Shown piece after piece: positions 11,301 to 22,095 of a stretch of 64,000 bases of DNA. Numbering within the stretch: the stretch's first letter is position 1; each line of letters begins with the position of its first letter. Under the pieces are notes generated by a model. It had not been told where the DNA came from. It saw nothing but the letters and a program-made list of their open reading frames with translations, and ran no database searches. Both the position numbers and the translations under genes were made by a program. Source of the stretch: Lutjanus erythropterus (taxonomy: Eukaryota; Chordata; Actinopteri; Lutjaniformes; Lutjanidae); assembly GCA_020091685.1 (NCBI GenBank), contig CM034607.1, forward strand, positions 6,569,465 through 6,633,464. Direction: 5' to 3'.

Positions 11301-11999
11301 ATTAACCATGGCAAAGCCTATGTCCCACCACTGGAAATAATGGATTATGAACCACTTTCCTATTTTCAAAAGTTCAATCAGGAGAGACATAGGAAACATA
11401 TTTAATTAACATGTGCACAATCTGGATGAGAAATGTCTTTGGCGATTAGACCCCATCATGACATCATCAAGTATAAGGAGGTAGTAAAGCTGCTATTAAT
11501 GTGGGAAACCCCCTGATGGAGTCTAGACACCAGTGGTGGTGAAGGGAAGGCAGAATGTAATGAGGAGTGGATTTCTGATGAGCTCAGCCTGGGCTCTGGA
11601 TCTGGATGAATGGGGTTTAGGACGGTCACAACAAATTTTAACGTCGACAGCGACAACATAATTGGCTGATGGAGATGATGGCTACATCTGGTTGTTTAAC
11701 TGAAAATTCAACACCCATAATCAGCTGATTGGGAATAAGCAGGAAAGAGAATGAGAGAGAGAGTTGTGAATGAATGAGGTATAAAGATAGTCTTCCTGAT
11801 TGAACTTATGCTAAGCTTCATTAACACCAGTGGCTGTCAGACCAATCACAATTTGTTTGAACAAGAACATAATGACCAACCAGTTCATTAACAGAGCAGG
11901 AAACATGTCCGCCCTAATTATTATGTTCTATTTCATATATTTAATTCCCTGTAAATCTTACATAGGGGATCTTTAAACTTGGTTGCTATGCATAAATGG
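11301..11999. other. No recognised feature
   Basis: Normal-complexity sequence. A minus-strand 67-codon frame at 11456-11659 has no known motif. A short GA-rich run lies at 11745-11765. Confidence 0.45.
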
Positions 12000-12460
12000 C
12001 TGCTCCATCTCTAGATCTGAATCTTAGTGATTTTTCCACTGCAGCATCTACCTGACAGTAAATATAGCCTAATTTGAATTGAGCCTCCCTTTTCAGAGAG
12101 CTTGGATATTTCAAGAGCTGAAAGCTACTCTGCTCCCCGTTCACAATGAAATGCAGATTTATCACATTTTGCTGATGATATGCGAAAACTTTTCTCTCCT
12201 CTCTTCACCATTTCACTCACTTTTCTCACTTTAATGAATGAAAAGCCTTCATTTGGGCGTAATTACCTTTGCAGACACTGGATCATTTCTGCTCATTTCC
12301 TATTCATGCTGTAATGTCAGCTTTTTATCTGCCAGGAAGCATCAGGCCCAATTTCCATATGCAGAGAAAATATCAGACTGTGGGATTGAAAAACCCCAAG
12401 CCCCAGGTCTTACTGTGCATCTTTAATTTTTAGAGCTCATTCGGATATACAGCTTCCCTC
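12000..12460. other. Possible conserved non-coding element
   Basis: Repeat-free, with the feel of a developmental enhancer: clusters of TAATT/ATTA and TTTGCAGA, TCATTTGGGCGTAATTACCT at 12249, TTCCTATTCATGCTGTAATG at 12297. No frame is credible. This is a judgement of texture only. Confidence 0.3.
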
Positions 12461-12604
12461 CAAACCATATAAGGTCTCATTATCACATTACACTAGATTG
12501 ACTGCCCAGAGCACAACTTTTTTTTTTTTTGATGATGCAACTTGACTTGATAAAGTTTAAGCAGTAACTTCTAAGAACTAAGGATTTCACATACAAATTA
12601 AAAG

Positions 12605-12765
12605 CTAGGACTTCTGGTTTTTCTGCCTATAGCTAAGCTAACCAGCTGACGGCTACAGCTTCAATATTTAACAGAGATATATGGCAGTGGTATTGATCTT
12701 CTCAGCTAACCTCGGCAAGAGAGCAAGTGCATTTCCCAAAATGCCCAACCATTGCATTAATGGTG
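12605..12765 (-). repeat. Repeat F (TTAGCTTAG type), minus copy
   Basis: GCTAAGCTAACCAGCTGACG, then ATATTTAACAGAGATATATG, GTGGTATTGATCTTCTCAGC and TTTCCCAAAATGCCCAACCA. This is the characteristic order of a very common fish repeat whose other strand appears at 36580-36745. Confidence 0.8.
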
Positions 12766-13019
12766 TATTAGGGGGTGTTGCAGCTTTGCCACCTAATGGA
12801 AAGTACCTGCTGAACTGATTGGGGTGACACTAAATCAAGGAAATGATGGCATAAAAGCATCGCTACATTGACTTGTATGGGCAGAAATTGCCATATGGAA
12901 ACAAAACCTTCAATATCAAATGAATAAAAAGACATTATGCATTAACCAGCTGACATTAGCCTCTGCCATTAACAGCGTCCCTTAACTTTGATGCCGAGTA
13001 AAAAACTTATGCTAACGCA

Positions 13020-13260
13020 GCCCGCAGTGCAGTATAAACATCCACAAAAGGTATCCAACCTACTACTCTTGTTATTTAGTTGGCTTCAAATGAGGCATAA
13101 CATTCACAGTTTTTCTCGACTGTCCCTAAATATTACAACATTAGTCCAACATTGTCCCAGCCTGTGGGAATAGCAACAACAACATGCAATTGGCAAATTA
13201 AATAGGATAAGCTACAACATAAACCCCTAAACAATGTAAAAATGGCAACATTTGAGTTTG
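13020..13260 (+). repeat. Repeat E, copy 2, uninterrupted
   Basis: Matches copy 1 on both sides of hAT-D: TTATTTAGTTGGCTTCAAA (13072), ATTAGTCCAACATTGTCCCA (13140) and AATAGCAACAAC (13169). Here TCCCAGCC stands where copy 1 has the TCCTAGTC target, so it is a local empty-site reference. Confidence 0.8.
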
Positions 13261-13498
13261 AAGTTGCGTCACAGACAGCAGGTATCAACCTATGATAAAA
13301 AATACATCAGGCCTGCCTATCCACATTATCATTTTACTGCAGAGGGAAAAAAACCTTTTTTTTTTTTTAACAATCACAATTGTCTTGGGCAGTAAAAAGC
13401 TCAGGATCTTTTGATGGTGGCCCTCCAGCCCTGGAATGAAAAAAGCTAAATCTCTGCAAAGGAGAAGGTGACAGCTTGTTCATGTTCATACTGTTAGC

Positions 13499-14313
13499 CT
13501 GTGGTGGACAAAGTACTCAACACCAGTACTTGAGTCAAAGTATAGATACTCCTGGTCAAATATTACTCAACTACAAGTGAAAGTTGCTCAGTCAAAATTT
13601 TACTTGAGTTAAAGTACTAGAGTACTTGTTTTTCAAAATACTTAAGTATTCAAAAGTACATGCTTTTATCTAATAATCTTTTATCTAATATCAATATCAA
13701 TAATAATATCATGATGCACTGACTGAGTAGAACCACTCTGCTACACAAAGTCTATAGAAACACCTATAAAAACTTCAGCATAGAAATACAATCAAAAACA
13801 AAAAGGACAGCTGTTGTCTACATGAATTATGTGGTATTTTTCACCCCGATAAAAACAATCCAACATTAAAAGCCTACCTGGAATTATTTCTCTTTTCTAA
13901 TCACAATAACATCTTGAGATTTAATTATGTCTCTCTCCTGCCGTCACCATTACCGAGTTTTGTTTGAATGACAGAGGGAGAGCTTGCTTGCTCTTGTTAC
14001 AAAATGCGCCTGGATGATGTATTGCTGCTTTTACATCAATCCCAGTTGAGAGCGGGTACTGTGATTGGTTTCCTTCTGTGAGGAACACAGCATGTGACCA
14101 ATTGCATTTTAGAAAAGAAAAACAGTAACAGCTGACTTTAAAGCTCTGCTTAGCCTAAAAGTAACAACGACCTTCTTAGAAATGTAGTGGAGTCAAAAGT
14201 ACAATATTTGTCTTTGAAGTGTAGGGGAGTGAAAGTCAGAAGTTTCCAAGAAAACAGATACTAAAAAAAAGTACAGTACTCAAGTAAATGTACTTCATTA
14301 CTGTCCACCACTG
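13499..14313 (+). mobile_element. hAT-A non-autonomous transposon, full copy
   Basis: Starts CTGTGGTGGACA and ends TGTCCACCACTG, an inverted pair with one mismatch. Flanking 8-mers CTGTTAGC (13491-13498) and CCATTAGT (14314-14321) differ only by three transitions. A sequence at 36855-36888 reads straight across with CCATTAGT, the expected pre-insertion state. The ends are packed with TACTTGAGTAAAAGTACT words. About 815 bp, no coding frame. Partial copies are at 631-822 and 2331-2805. Confidence 0.92.
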
Positions 14314-14321
14314 CCATTAGT

Positions 14322-15359
14322 GACCAGGTTAGGCTAACTTACAACATGGACGCTTCTAGCTGCCAGTAGTCCTTCCTGGGATGCTGATTGGCTGCACCAC
14401 TTTTGGTGCAGACACAAACAGATTACTTGAAACCTGGATAGATTTCCGTGTGATCTCACGATCCAGCTGCCCTGCAAGGAAAGCAGAACCTTTAATTAAT
14501 TGATTTTTAATAATGTGTTTATGTACATATTTTACACAATTTTTCAATCATATGAAACTTAACAAAATGTTCTGTTGCTCATTTTGTGCTGCTATACTAT
14601 TCTGTATAGAAAATGATGTCACGCTCGCCTCACTGGACTTGTTTCCAGTCCATCATGAGAGTTATATAACCAGCACAGTGTCATTTGACCGCCTCACCTG
14701 CTGCATTGTTAGGCTTGTTCCGTCCATGCGTTTCATTTCCGCTTTAACTGATTAGAATTACTGAGCCGTAATCCTATCTGTCATACTTTGACAGCGAACC
14801 AATTTCCACACCACGACACAACACGGCTTCATTGGCTGACACTGACAGAGACATGCTGATTGTTAGAGATAGTGATCCTCGTTAAAGCCTGTGACAGTGT
14901 CTGGATTCAAGTCAGGACAAGCTGTAATTTACACTTTATACCAAGGTGTTTCCACACTGTAAGTACAAGAGAGAACATGGCTCAAAAACTGGCCATCAGA
15001 AGGCTTTTGTCATTCAAACCAATAAACCCAAGCTTTGTACTGAAGCTGTTCTATAGAGTTGGTTCAAATTCGGTGTGTTAAACATCTTAAAATAAAATTG
15101 TCTCTCCCAGAACCAAACTACACATTTCCAGCAATTGTGCAGTTAATTCTTATTTTGTATTTTCAGACAATTTCAGAATATTTTTCCAAAACACAATAAT
15201 AAATATCAGGCTAATATTGACCTATTAAAATTTTGTTTACATCTGCATTGTAAAATAAAAAAAATAAAAAACACTTTTCACAGGTTAATTAAAAAAAATT
15301 ATAATTGTAACAAATTTTTAAGTGCAATTTTTGAGAATCATTGTACGCTGAATCCAGTT
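14322..15359. other. No recognised feature
   Basis: 14590-14860 is of normal complexity and may be single-copy. From 15100 to 15300 the sequence is AT-rich. Short frames at 14513, 14860 and on the minus strand at 14356 carry no motif. Confidence 0.45.
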
Positions 15360-16425
15360 TTTCTTTGTAAAGGGAATAAAATTGATCAGGACCTCACACC
15401 TTCACGCACCATCAGGATGTGTGACGGCTGTGACTATGTGGTGCTACAGATCACATTACAGTTCATGTTCCAGTATATGAAGTCACACTGTGAAAATTTC
15501 ATGAAAATCAAATGATGATGTCATATGAGGCTTACTTCCTGTTACCATTGGGTGGTTCTATGACTATGACTCCTAACTGGCATGTAGATGTCTTCAGGCT
15601 GAGGCTCTTATCAAATGTGAAGTTTGGGGCAGATTGGACTACATACACTGAAGTTACAGCAACTTCCGGTTTCATAGTGAAACATCCTTTCCATCGCGAC
15701 CGTTAAGAAAGCACACACTGATTGTGAAGCTGATCTGATTAATTCTCTAAGAGAAGTTTGTTCAAATAGATTGGCTAGAAAAACTAACCCAAGACTTTAT
15801 TTTAAACTTAATTTTTATGGTCAACTCTGCAATTGGGTTTTGGTTATAGCTCAAGAGGCCCTTTTGTACATCTGAACATGACAGACCTACTGATTTTTGT
15901 ACTTGTACATGAAACTTGCCATGGGGGCAGCTTTGTTGAAACTATGTAGGGGGCACCATCGAGCCATTTTGCCACATCGACTGAATATCGTCATGTAGAT
16001 GTGCTCAGGCCTGGATTCTTATCAAACAAGTGTGTTTTGGGGGAGGGGGCAATTTGAGTATGAAGCATCAAATTACAACAACTTCCTGTGCCATGGCAAA
16101 ACACGAGTTTGCCATGCCGTCAGGGCAACGCTGTTTGACGAACTATTATCACTTTTGCGACCACATTTATGTAAGCCCTGGTCAACCTTCTGGGAGGAGC
16201 ACATCACAGTATAAAGCACAATTCCCTGAGCTATTTTGCCACGTCCATGCAGGAGACCCATCAAATAACTGACTCATGCTTGTGCCCAGTTTTATGCATC
16301 GTTGAGAAAGTTTAGCCCTCATGAAAATGTGATTCTTTATTGGAGAAAAAAACAAAAGAAAGAAAGAATAATTCCTAGCAAAACAATAGGGTCCTTGCAC
16401 AAGTCGGTGCTTGGGCCATAATAAG
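15360..16425 (+). mobile_element. Repeat G, long fish-wide element with internal repeats
   Basis: Two related internal blocks: CATGTAGATGTCTTCAGGCT at 15581 and CATGTAGATGTGCTCAGGCC at 15992, each followed by ...TTCTTATCAAA... and, about 90 bp on, CAACTTCC. The element ends AAACAATAGGGTCCTTGCAC then AAGTCGGTGCTTGGGCC, a tail found on a very abundant fish repeat. No frame longer than about 80 codons is plausible. The copy is diverged; exact ends are uncertain. Confidence 0.75.
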
Positions 16426-17358
16426 AGGATCTGAGTGAAAATCTAACATTAACACATTTAAATGCTTTTTAAATTTGTCCTTTGGTTGTTGGACAGCAGT
16501 TTGGACCAATTCAGTACAATCGTCCATTGACCTCTGTTACCAGCTGTTAAGGCCATGGCCACTCTGACATGTGTACTTTCTCTCTACATGAAAATGGGCC
16601 ATGCCTTCCTCTGATTCGTTGCCAAAGCCAGCCCTCAGCAAGAGACCTCAATCTCCACAAAGCAGGAAAAGTAGAACATGATCTGCTGTGATGGCGCAGT
16701 CCAGATTCCAGTCCAGACATCCACAAAAAATATCTTTCAAGCCCAAAGACGGCTAAAAGTACTCTCTGTTGAGAGCTGATACACTGTGACTGCCTTTGAT
16801 TTTTAAGGGGCGTATTGACTGGAAAAAAGCTCTCAACTTTTTGCTGCTTGTGCTGTTTATAGTTCACATAACCCTGTGCAGAGGAGAGTTGAGGAGGCAG
16901 GCACAGCAGAGACTGCATTATTTAAAGCTCAGTGCACCACTTTTCATATTTCTAATGGACTTTCTGGGTGTACTATCCAGAGTTGTGTCAAAATGGACTC
17001 TGCATTCTGACAAATTGCAATCTTTAAAAACTGTTGATTGTGGACCTTTAGTGTGGTGTAAATTGCAGGCTTTCAAAGTCATTTTCCTTCCTGCAGAAGC
17101 ATTACCTCCATTCTGCTTTATCGTCACTGTAGTGGTGACTATGATCAGACAAACATACAGCATATACTCAAGGTCAGAAGCTTCCTGATTGGCTGTTGCC
17201 TGCACACACGGACACAGAAGGCTGTTACAATCTCAATCACATCCAACAAACCAAGTGACACATTGTTTTAATTATGTTTTCTGTGCTGTTTGTCTGTCAG
17301 CGGGATCATGGAAACATTTCTAGCCAGATTTACATGAAACTTATTTGAAAGGTATAGC
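16426..17358. other. Overlapping open frames on both strands, no recognised gene
   Basis: The two longest frames of the window lie here: plus 16796-17188 (130 codons, N-terminus with a hydrophobic stretch NFLLLVLFIVHITLC that looks like a signal anchor) and minus 16547-16918 (123 codons). They overlap each other and a third minus frame at 16918-17205. Neither has a known domain, a Kozak-like start or splice context, and overlap in three frames suggests chance. Confidence 0.35.
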
Positions 17359-17670
17359 CAGAGGTGGCAAAGGTATTCTTTATTCAAGTAAAAGTACAGA
17401 TACTTGTATATTTAAAAAAAATGGTTAAAGTTCTGATTCAACTTCTTTGCTCAAGGAAAAGTGAAAAAGTCATATTAAAATAAAAAGTAGTCCTCTGAAG
17501 GACATTTATATCAGTTCTCTCTGTGCAAAACTAACTGAACCTCCTTTTCTACAGGCAAATCTCCCTCTTTGTCTGTTTGAATTTGTTACGTCTTCTCATG
17601 TATTTTTTGTTGTATGCCTTTTTTTGTCTTTTATGTTATTTTTGTCTTGTTACATCTTCTGGTTTTGTCC
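17359..17670 (+). mobile_element. hAT-B1, 5' part with start of minisatellite
   Basis: Starts CAGAGGTGGCAAAGGTATTC and follows the order seen in B3 (46497-47570): GATTCAACTTCTTTGCTCAA, AAAAAGTAGTCCTCT, CTTTTCTACAGGCAAATCTC, then CTTTTATGTTATTTTTGTCT and TTGTTACATCTTCTGG, which are units of the family's 28-bp minisatellite. The right part of the element is missing. Confidence 0.82.
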
Positions 17671-18369
17671 ACGGGGGCTCCAAAATCAATATAATATGAT
17701 ATATAAGTTACTATATTAAAGTTACTATAAGTTCCTTATAGTAACTTTAACAATGGGTTTTAATTTTACACACCTCGTGACGGGAAACAACAACCACCTT
17801 TGAGCTACTGAGCTACACTCTGAAAATGGCATGTTAGCACCCGGGTCACTAAAGGTACAAATGTCAACGAGCTGGCAGCTATAATCTTTTGTTTTGCAGG
17901 GATTTAGCCACCAAAACCACCAAAACAAGTTCCCCTCTGACATGATTTAACAGAGGCTCTGTCGCTGCATCCTGGGCTTAGTGCCTCTGGTTGGTTGAAA
18001 GATACAAATAACGCAGAGTGCTTAAATTTCTTCGCAGCAGAATGATGATGTGTAGACCCAGACCTGGCTATTCATGACTAACAAAACACAAACATGGGTC
18101 GCATTAGGTATTTAAACATGCAACTAATGCTACTGATTTTCTTCGGAGGATGGTGTCTTTGAGCCAGTTGCCATGATGTATTCTTCTAGTGGACTATTTG
18201 ATGCTTTCTGTGAGAAGTCACCAAAAAAAGCAATGACTCAATTAGAACTGACCTGTAAGGTAGTAGCTGCCAGAGGGAAAAATGGGGAAAAATGGTACGT
18301 TTTCACCCACTTTGTCACATGACCTTAGCACTTCTTATTTCATGTTTTATTCTAAAACAAGCAGGACAA
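17671..18369. other. No recognised feature
   Basis: 17690-17745 contains a short palindromic AT stretch (TTACTATAAGTTCCTTATAGTAA around 17727-17749). The remainder is of normal complexity; 17760-18070 has the texture of a dispersed repeat but I cannot name it. Confidence 0.4.
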
Positions 18370-18760
18370 AAGACTTAATCAGATTGACCAGGGTCATGGG
18401 AGGACACGCAGGGAGCTGAAACACTTCTAAACTGAACAACTAATTAAATCTAACACAGTTATCAAGTGACTACAGATGAGCATTTTAACGTTTGATCAAA
18501 GTCAGTCATCCTGAAAATATGAGGCTTTTACCCACATAGAGTCATTCATCACTTTCTTGATACGCAAACAAAGCTGGACGCCCTGTTTAGTCTCATTTGA
18601 TAACGAGCAGAGGTAGCTCAATTAAGGCAGCGCACGCTACAGGATCCATCATTAGAGACAAGCCTTATCATTCCTCGACATGCACTTGTTATTTTTGTGA
18701 CAGTGAATAAATTCAGACAGCGGATGAGTCAGGTTTGGAAAAGTTTTACAGCATAATTGC
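18370..18760. other. Possible conserved non-coding element
   Basis: Repeat-free, with AGGTAGCTCAATTAAGGCAG at 18611, AACTAATTAAATC at 18438 and GCATTTTAACGTTTGATCAA at 18480. No plausible frame. Assignment rests on texture only. Confidence 0.3.
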
Positions 18761-20149
18761 AGCTGAAAGAAGGTGCAGACAATTGCATCAGGTTGAAATT
18801 GAAATGTAAGAAAAATCATTTAACTACTTTAACAACAACAACAAAAAAACTATTTTCCTCCACAAGATAATGTGTGAGGGTTTTTCACAATCAGCTGCTG
18901 TTTTCATAAAATTAAGATTATTTGTTGCTTTTTATTTGACCAGTTCTTCACATCACACATAAAGGCTGCTATAATTGATATTTTCATATCAACAGTGCTG
19001 CCCTACAAAGGAAAAAGGCAACGAGTTCATGTTTTTGTCAAAAAATGATTTTAACTATGATTTCTGGAACATTAAAGACATCCTTTGTTATGTGGGTATT
19101 TAACTTGTAAAATATCTGCAAGAAAATGAAGAAATATGTCAACTATGCATGATACTACTAGATATAACAACAGTACAGAAACATACTAAAATAAGACCAC
19201 ACACTCACACTCACAGATTCACCACTATAATAATTATGATCCCAGGTGCATTAAAATTAAGCTATCAGTGTCAGGTTCCATATTAAATACAGTACAGTAG
19301 TAATAATAATGATGTTCCCAGTAGTGTAAAGAATAACAGTATAAAAGGTGCAATTTCATTTTACATCAGACGAAAGATTTTTATATTTGTCACTTTACTG
19401 TTTTTTAAAGTTAAAGTGATTGGATAAAATGCTTTGTTTTGTATGACCCACTATTTTTTGATAAGCACTGCAAGGGCAGAGTACAGGAACTTCCAAATAA
19501 GGTCAAAGGTAAAATCTCAGGTCAGGATTAATGTGTAGAAAGAATAACTGAATATAAGACTATAAAACTGCCACATATCCAAATATTTGACTGCAGCTTT
19601 TTTGGCTTGATAACAAGAAAACTTCAGTCAGTTTTCTCCGTTCAGCACTTTGAGAAGTTACTGCCTTTTTCTTTTGGATGGCAGAATGGATCATATCACT
19701 ACATGTAATATAATATGATATAAAATATATATAATTGAATTAGCGTATCGATCGAGTCTGCAGTTCCTCTGAACTCTGGAGTGTTTTAGCATCTTTCAGC
19801 TCATTAGGCCTCCTTCACTAACATATGCAGAAATGTTCTGTGTGCACAAAATAAGTTCCTACATAAGTTTACCATCTGATTCATCAAACACATACACCGG
19901 CCAAGTTTGTTCTTACCACCGTGTGTATGTTAGTGAATAAGAATAATTTTAAAGTGACAGGCTCGTGTTCTGCAATCTGCAATCTGCATACTGACCCGCC
20001 CCCACTTCTCTATATAAAGAAATACGTTTGTATAGAAAAGTATCACGAAAAAAATGGAGTTGTTGTAACGTCACAGTCAGACAGAATCAGGTGTTGCTGC
20101 TGTGTGTGGAGGTGTTTGTGTTTAGATCATAATGATCATCATGACTCAC
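18761..20149. other. No recognised feature
   Basis: AT-rich, with scattered short ACA and TAA runs (18830-18850, 19170-19310). The stretch 19690-19745 is TATA-rich. No gene or clear repeat. Confidence 0.45.
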
Positions 20150-20215
20150 CAGCTTTCTACCAGCGCTGAGCACCGCCTCTCCCCATTCAGTCTTTACCGT
20201 GGACACACAGCTGCG
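20150..20215 (-). other. Candidate 66-bp exon with splice sites
   Basis: On the minus strand the segment is preceded by CCTTTTCTTGCAG, a good acceptor, and followed by GTGAGTCATGA, a good donor. It is 66 bp, so it would add 22 codons without changing frame, and its frame is open: RSCVSTVKTEWGEAVLSAGR then KL. G+C is above the surroundings. No family is recognised and no neighbouring exon was found, so chance or a non-coding exon remains possible. Confidence 0.25.
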
Positions 20216-21119
20216 CTGCAAGAAAAGGCAAACTTTGTGAGTCATAACAATAATTTCTTGGGCTGCAATAACTGAGACGGTGCGTGTTGTGTTCCTGGAG
20301 AGATTAACTTTGTCATAGCTGAAAAAGAAAGGGTTTGACATTAAAGTTTTGCTGATTTTTTAAAATATTTCAATTTCAAATTTTTCCTTTTCATGAACAA
20401 ACAGCACAACTACAAAGAATTCCCTCCCATGCAGCGCAAGAAAAAACTGAAGCAAACAAAAACAACATATAAGGATGAAATAGAAACCGTAAGTATGTAA
20501 AAATATGTACAAAAATATATGCATTATACCACTATATACAACAATATAGAAAAAATTAAAACAAGATGTGCAAAAATTAAAATATGTTAAGAACAAAATA
20601 TACAACATATACAACAGTGGTACACACAGTGTACAACAACAACAATGCTGAAGATGGGAGATAGGTGTGTTAGGATGCAAGTATTAAAAATAAGAGTATA
20701 GGTTGGTCTAAATGCACAGAATGAATAAAGAAATGCAGTGACGATGCATGCTACATTTGACCATGAAAAACAAATAAAGTACATATAACCACATACTCTG
20801 TCTGCACACCTATATGCTCACACACACATACACAAACACTCCAGGACATTCTCAATAGATGAGACAAAAATCGGTTGCCATATGTTTTCAAAGACGGCAG
20901 AACTAAGAGAAAGATTGCAGTGGCTCCTCTCTACACGTAACAAATCTATTAGCCATAACTTAAAGACACACCATCACTTTCCCAAAGGCTTAAAATATTC
21001 CTTTTTGCAATTACCATGCCATTTTATATTGTTTTATGTTGCAAGTGAAGTAGGTTTGGCGTTAATGGTAATGCGGGTAACAGGAAATGACATGTTTTAG
21101 GCTCTGGTGCACTCCTAGC
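20216..21119. other. No recognised feature; A-rich patches
   Basis: 20340-20620 is A-rich with dispersed ACAA and ATATA words. 20815-20840 is a short CA-rich run. Minus-strand frames at 20360-20784 are driven by the A-richness and are not credible. Confidence 0.45.
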
Positions 21120-21330
21120 AGAAATAAAAACAGTTCCTACATGAAACTGGAGAAAGAGACATTACTGTTTAACTTATTTTTTACGACAAATTGAGTGTCA
21201 TTTAGTTCCATTATATTTGAGAGAAGACAGACAATTTCAAAACTCTGCAACTCGCCAAACTGTCCAAACAGATAAACAGATTAGAGGAAGAAAATCAGAT
21301 TTAGGGATAAATGTCTCTCTAAACACCAGC
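21120..21330 (+). repeat. Repeat H, single arm, diverged
   Basis: CAGTTCCTACATGAAACTG, GAGTGTCATTTAGTTCCATT, AGAAGACAGACAATTTCAAA, ACTCTGCAACTC and GATTTAGGGATAAA follow the order of the right arm of the foldback element at 44997-46159. The opposite arm is not present. Confidence 0.65.
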
Positions 21331-21439
21331 AGTTTGACTATTTTCAGTACATTTCTGTAGATGTTTGGAGATGAAGAGAATATTTAGGTTCTCTGTGCGA
21401 GTGGTGTCTTTAAAAAGAGTGCTAAATGTTTGATGACCA

Positions 21440-21511
21440 CAGCCACACATGCTAACAGCTATGCTAACACCAACCCATCTAACAGTCATGCCAACACCCA
21501 CCCATCTAATA
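21440..21511 (+). repeat. 28-bp CTAACAGC minisatellite, left part
   Basis: ACAGCCACACATGCTAACAG followed by diverged units (TCATGCCAACACCCACCC). It is the left edge of the array that resumes at 21925 beyond the LINE fragment. Confidence 0.8.
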
Positions 21512-21924
21512 TTTATTTATTTAATATTTATTTGTATAGGGACAAGTATGTAGCATAAATCAATGCCACACACTATAGCATTTATAGCCTAAGCTAATTT
21601 GCAGCACCTGTCCCTAGCTTGGTCTTAAGACACAAAAGACTCAGCAACAAAAACACAAGTAACAGTGCAAAGTACAAACAATGAAAAATACAGAACAATA
21701 CAAGATACAAACTACAAAACAATGAGCACCATAGATTAGGAAACATCAAATTATTCATGACTACATGACTGATTCCTCTTCAAAACCTTTTTTAATTTGA
21801 ATTTAAAGTGATCTAAATCAGGATCTAGTTTGAGTAAAGAATTCCACATGTTAATTCCACGGACAGAAAAAACTGTCTAAATGAGGATTTACACAGGGGA
21901 ACCTTACAATTCCCATTGGATGCT
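21512..21924 (-). mobile_element. L2-like LINE 3' end, 5'-truncated, reverse orientation
   Basis: Read on the minus strand, the start encodes GNCKVPLCKSSFRQ and, after a frameshift, SVRGINMWNSLLKLDPDLDH and FKFKLKKVLKRNQS, the usual C-terminus of L2-like reverse transcriptases (SVRG-x-WNSL ... F-K-KK). Then follows an untranslated part and a TTTATTTATTTAA-type tail at 21512-21533, as expected for a LINE 3' end. Flanks CCATCTAATA (21502-21511) and CCATGTAATA (21925-21934) match 9 of 10 and may be the target duplication. Confidence 0.82.
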
Positions 21925-22095
21925 CCATGTAATAGCAATGCTAACAGCCACACATGCCAACAGCAATGCTAACAGCCACACATGCTAACAACAATGCTAA
22001 CAGCCACACATGCTAACAGCTATACTAACAGCCACACATGCTAACAGCAATGCTAACAGCCACACATGCTAACAGCTCTGCTAACAGCCATTCAC
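21925..22095 (+). repeat. 28-bp CTAACAGC minisatellite, right part
   Basis: About six units of the form AATGCTAACAGC + CACACATGCTAACAGC, 28 bp in total, each half containing the core ATGCTAACAGC. The units are nearly identical, unlike the left part, so this side expanded more recently. Confidence 0.92.
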
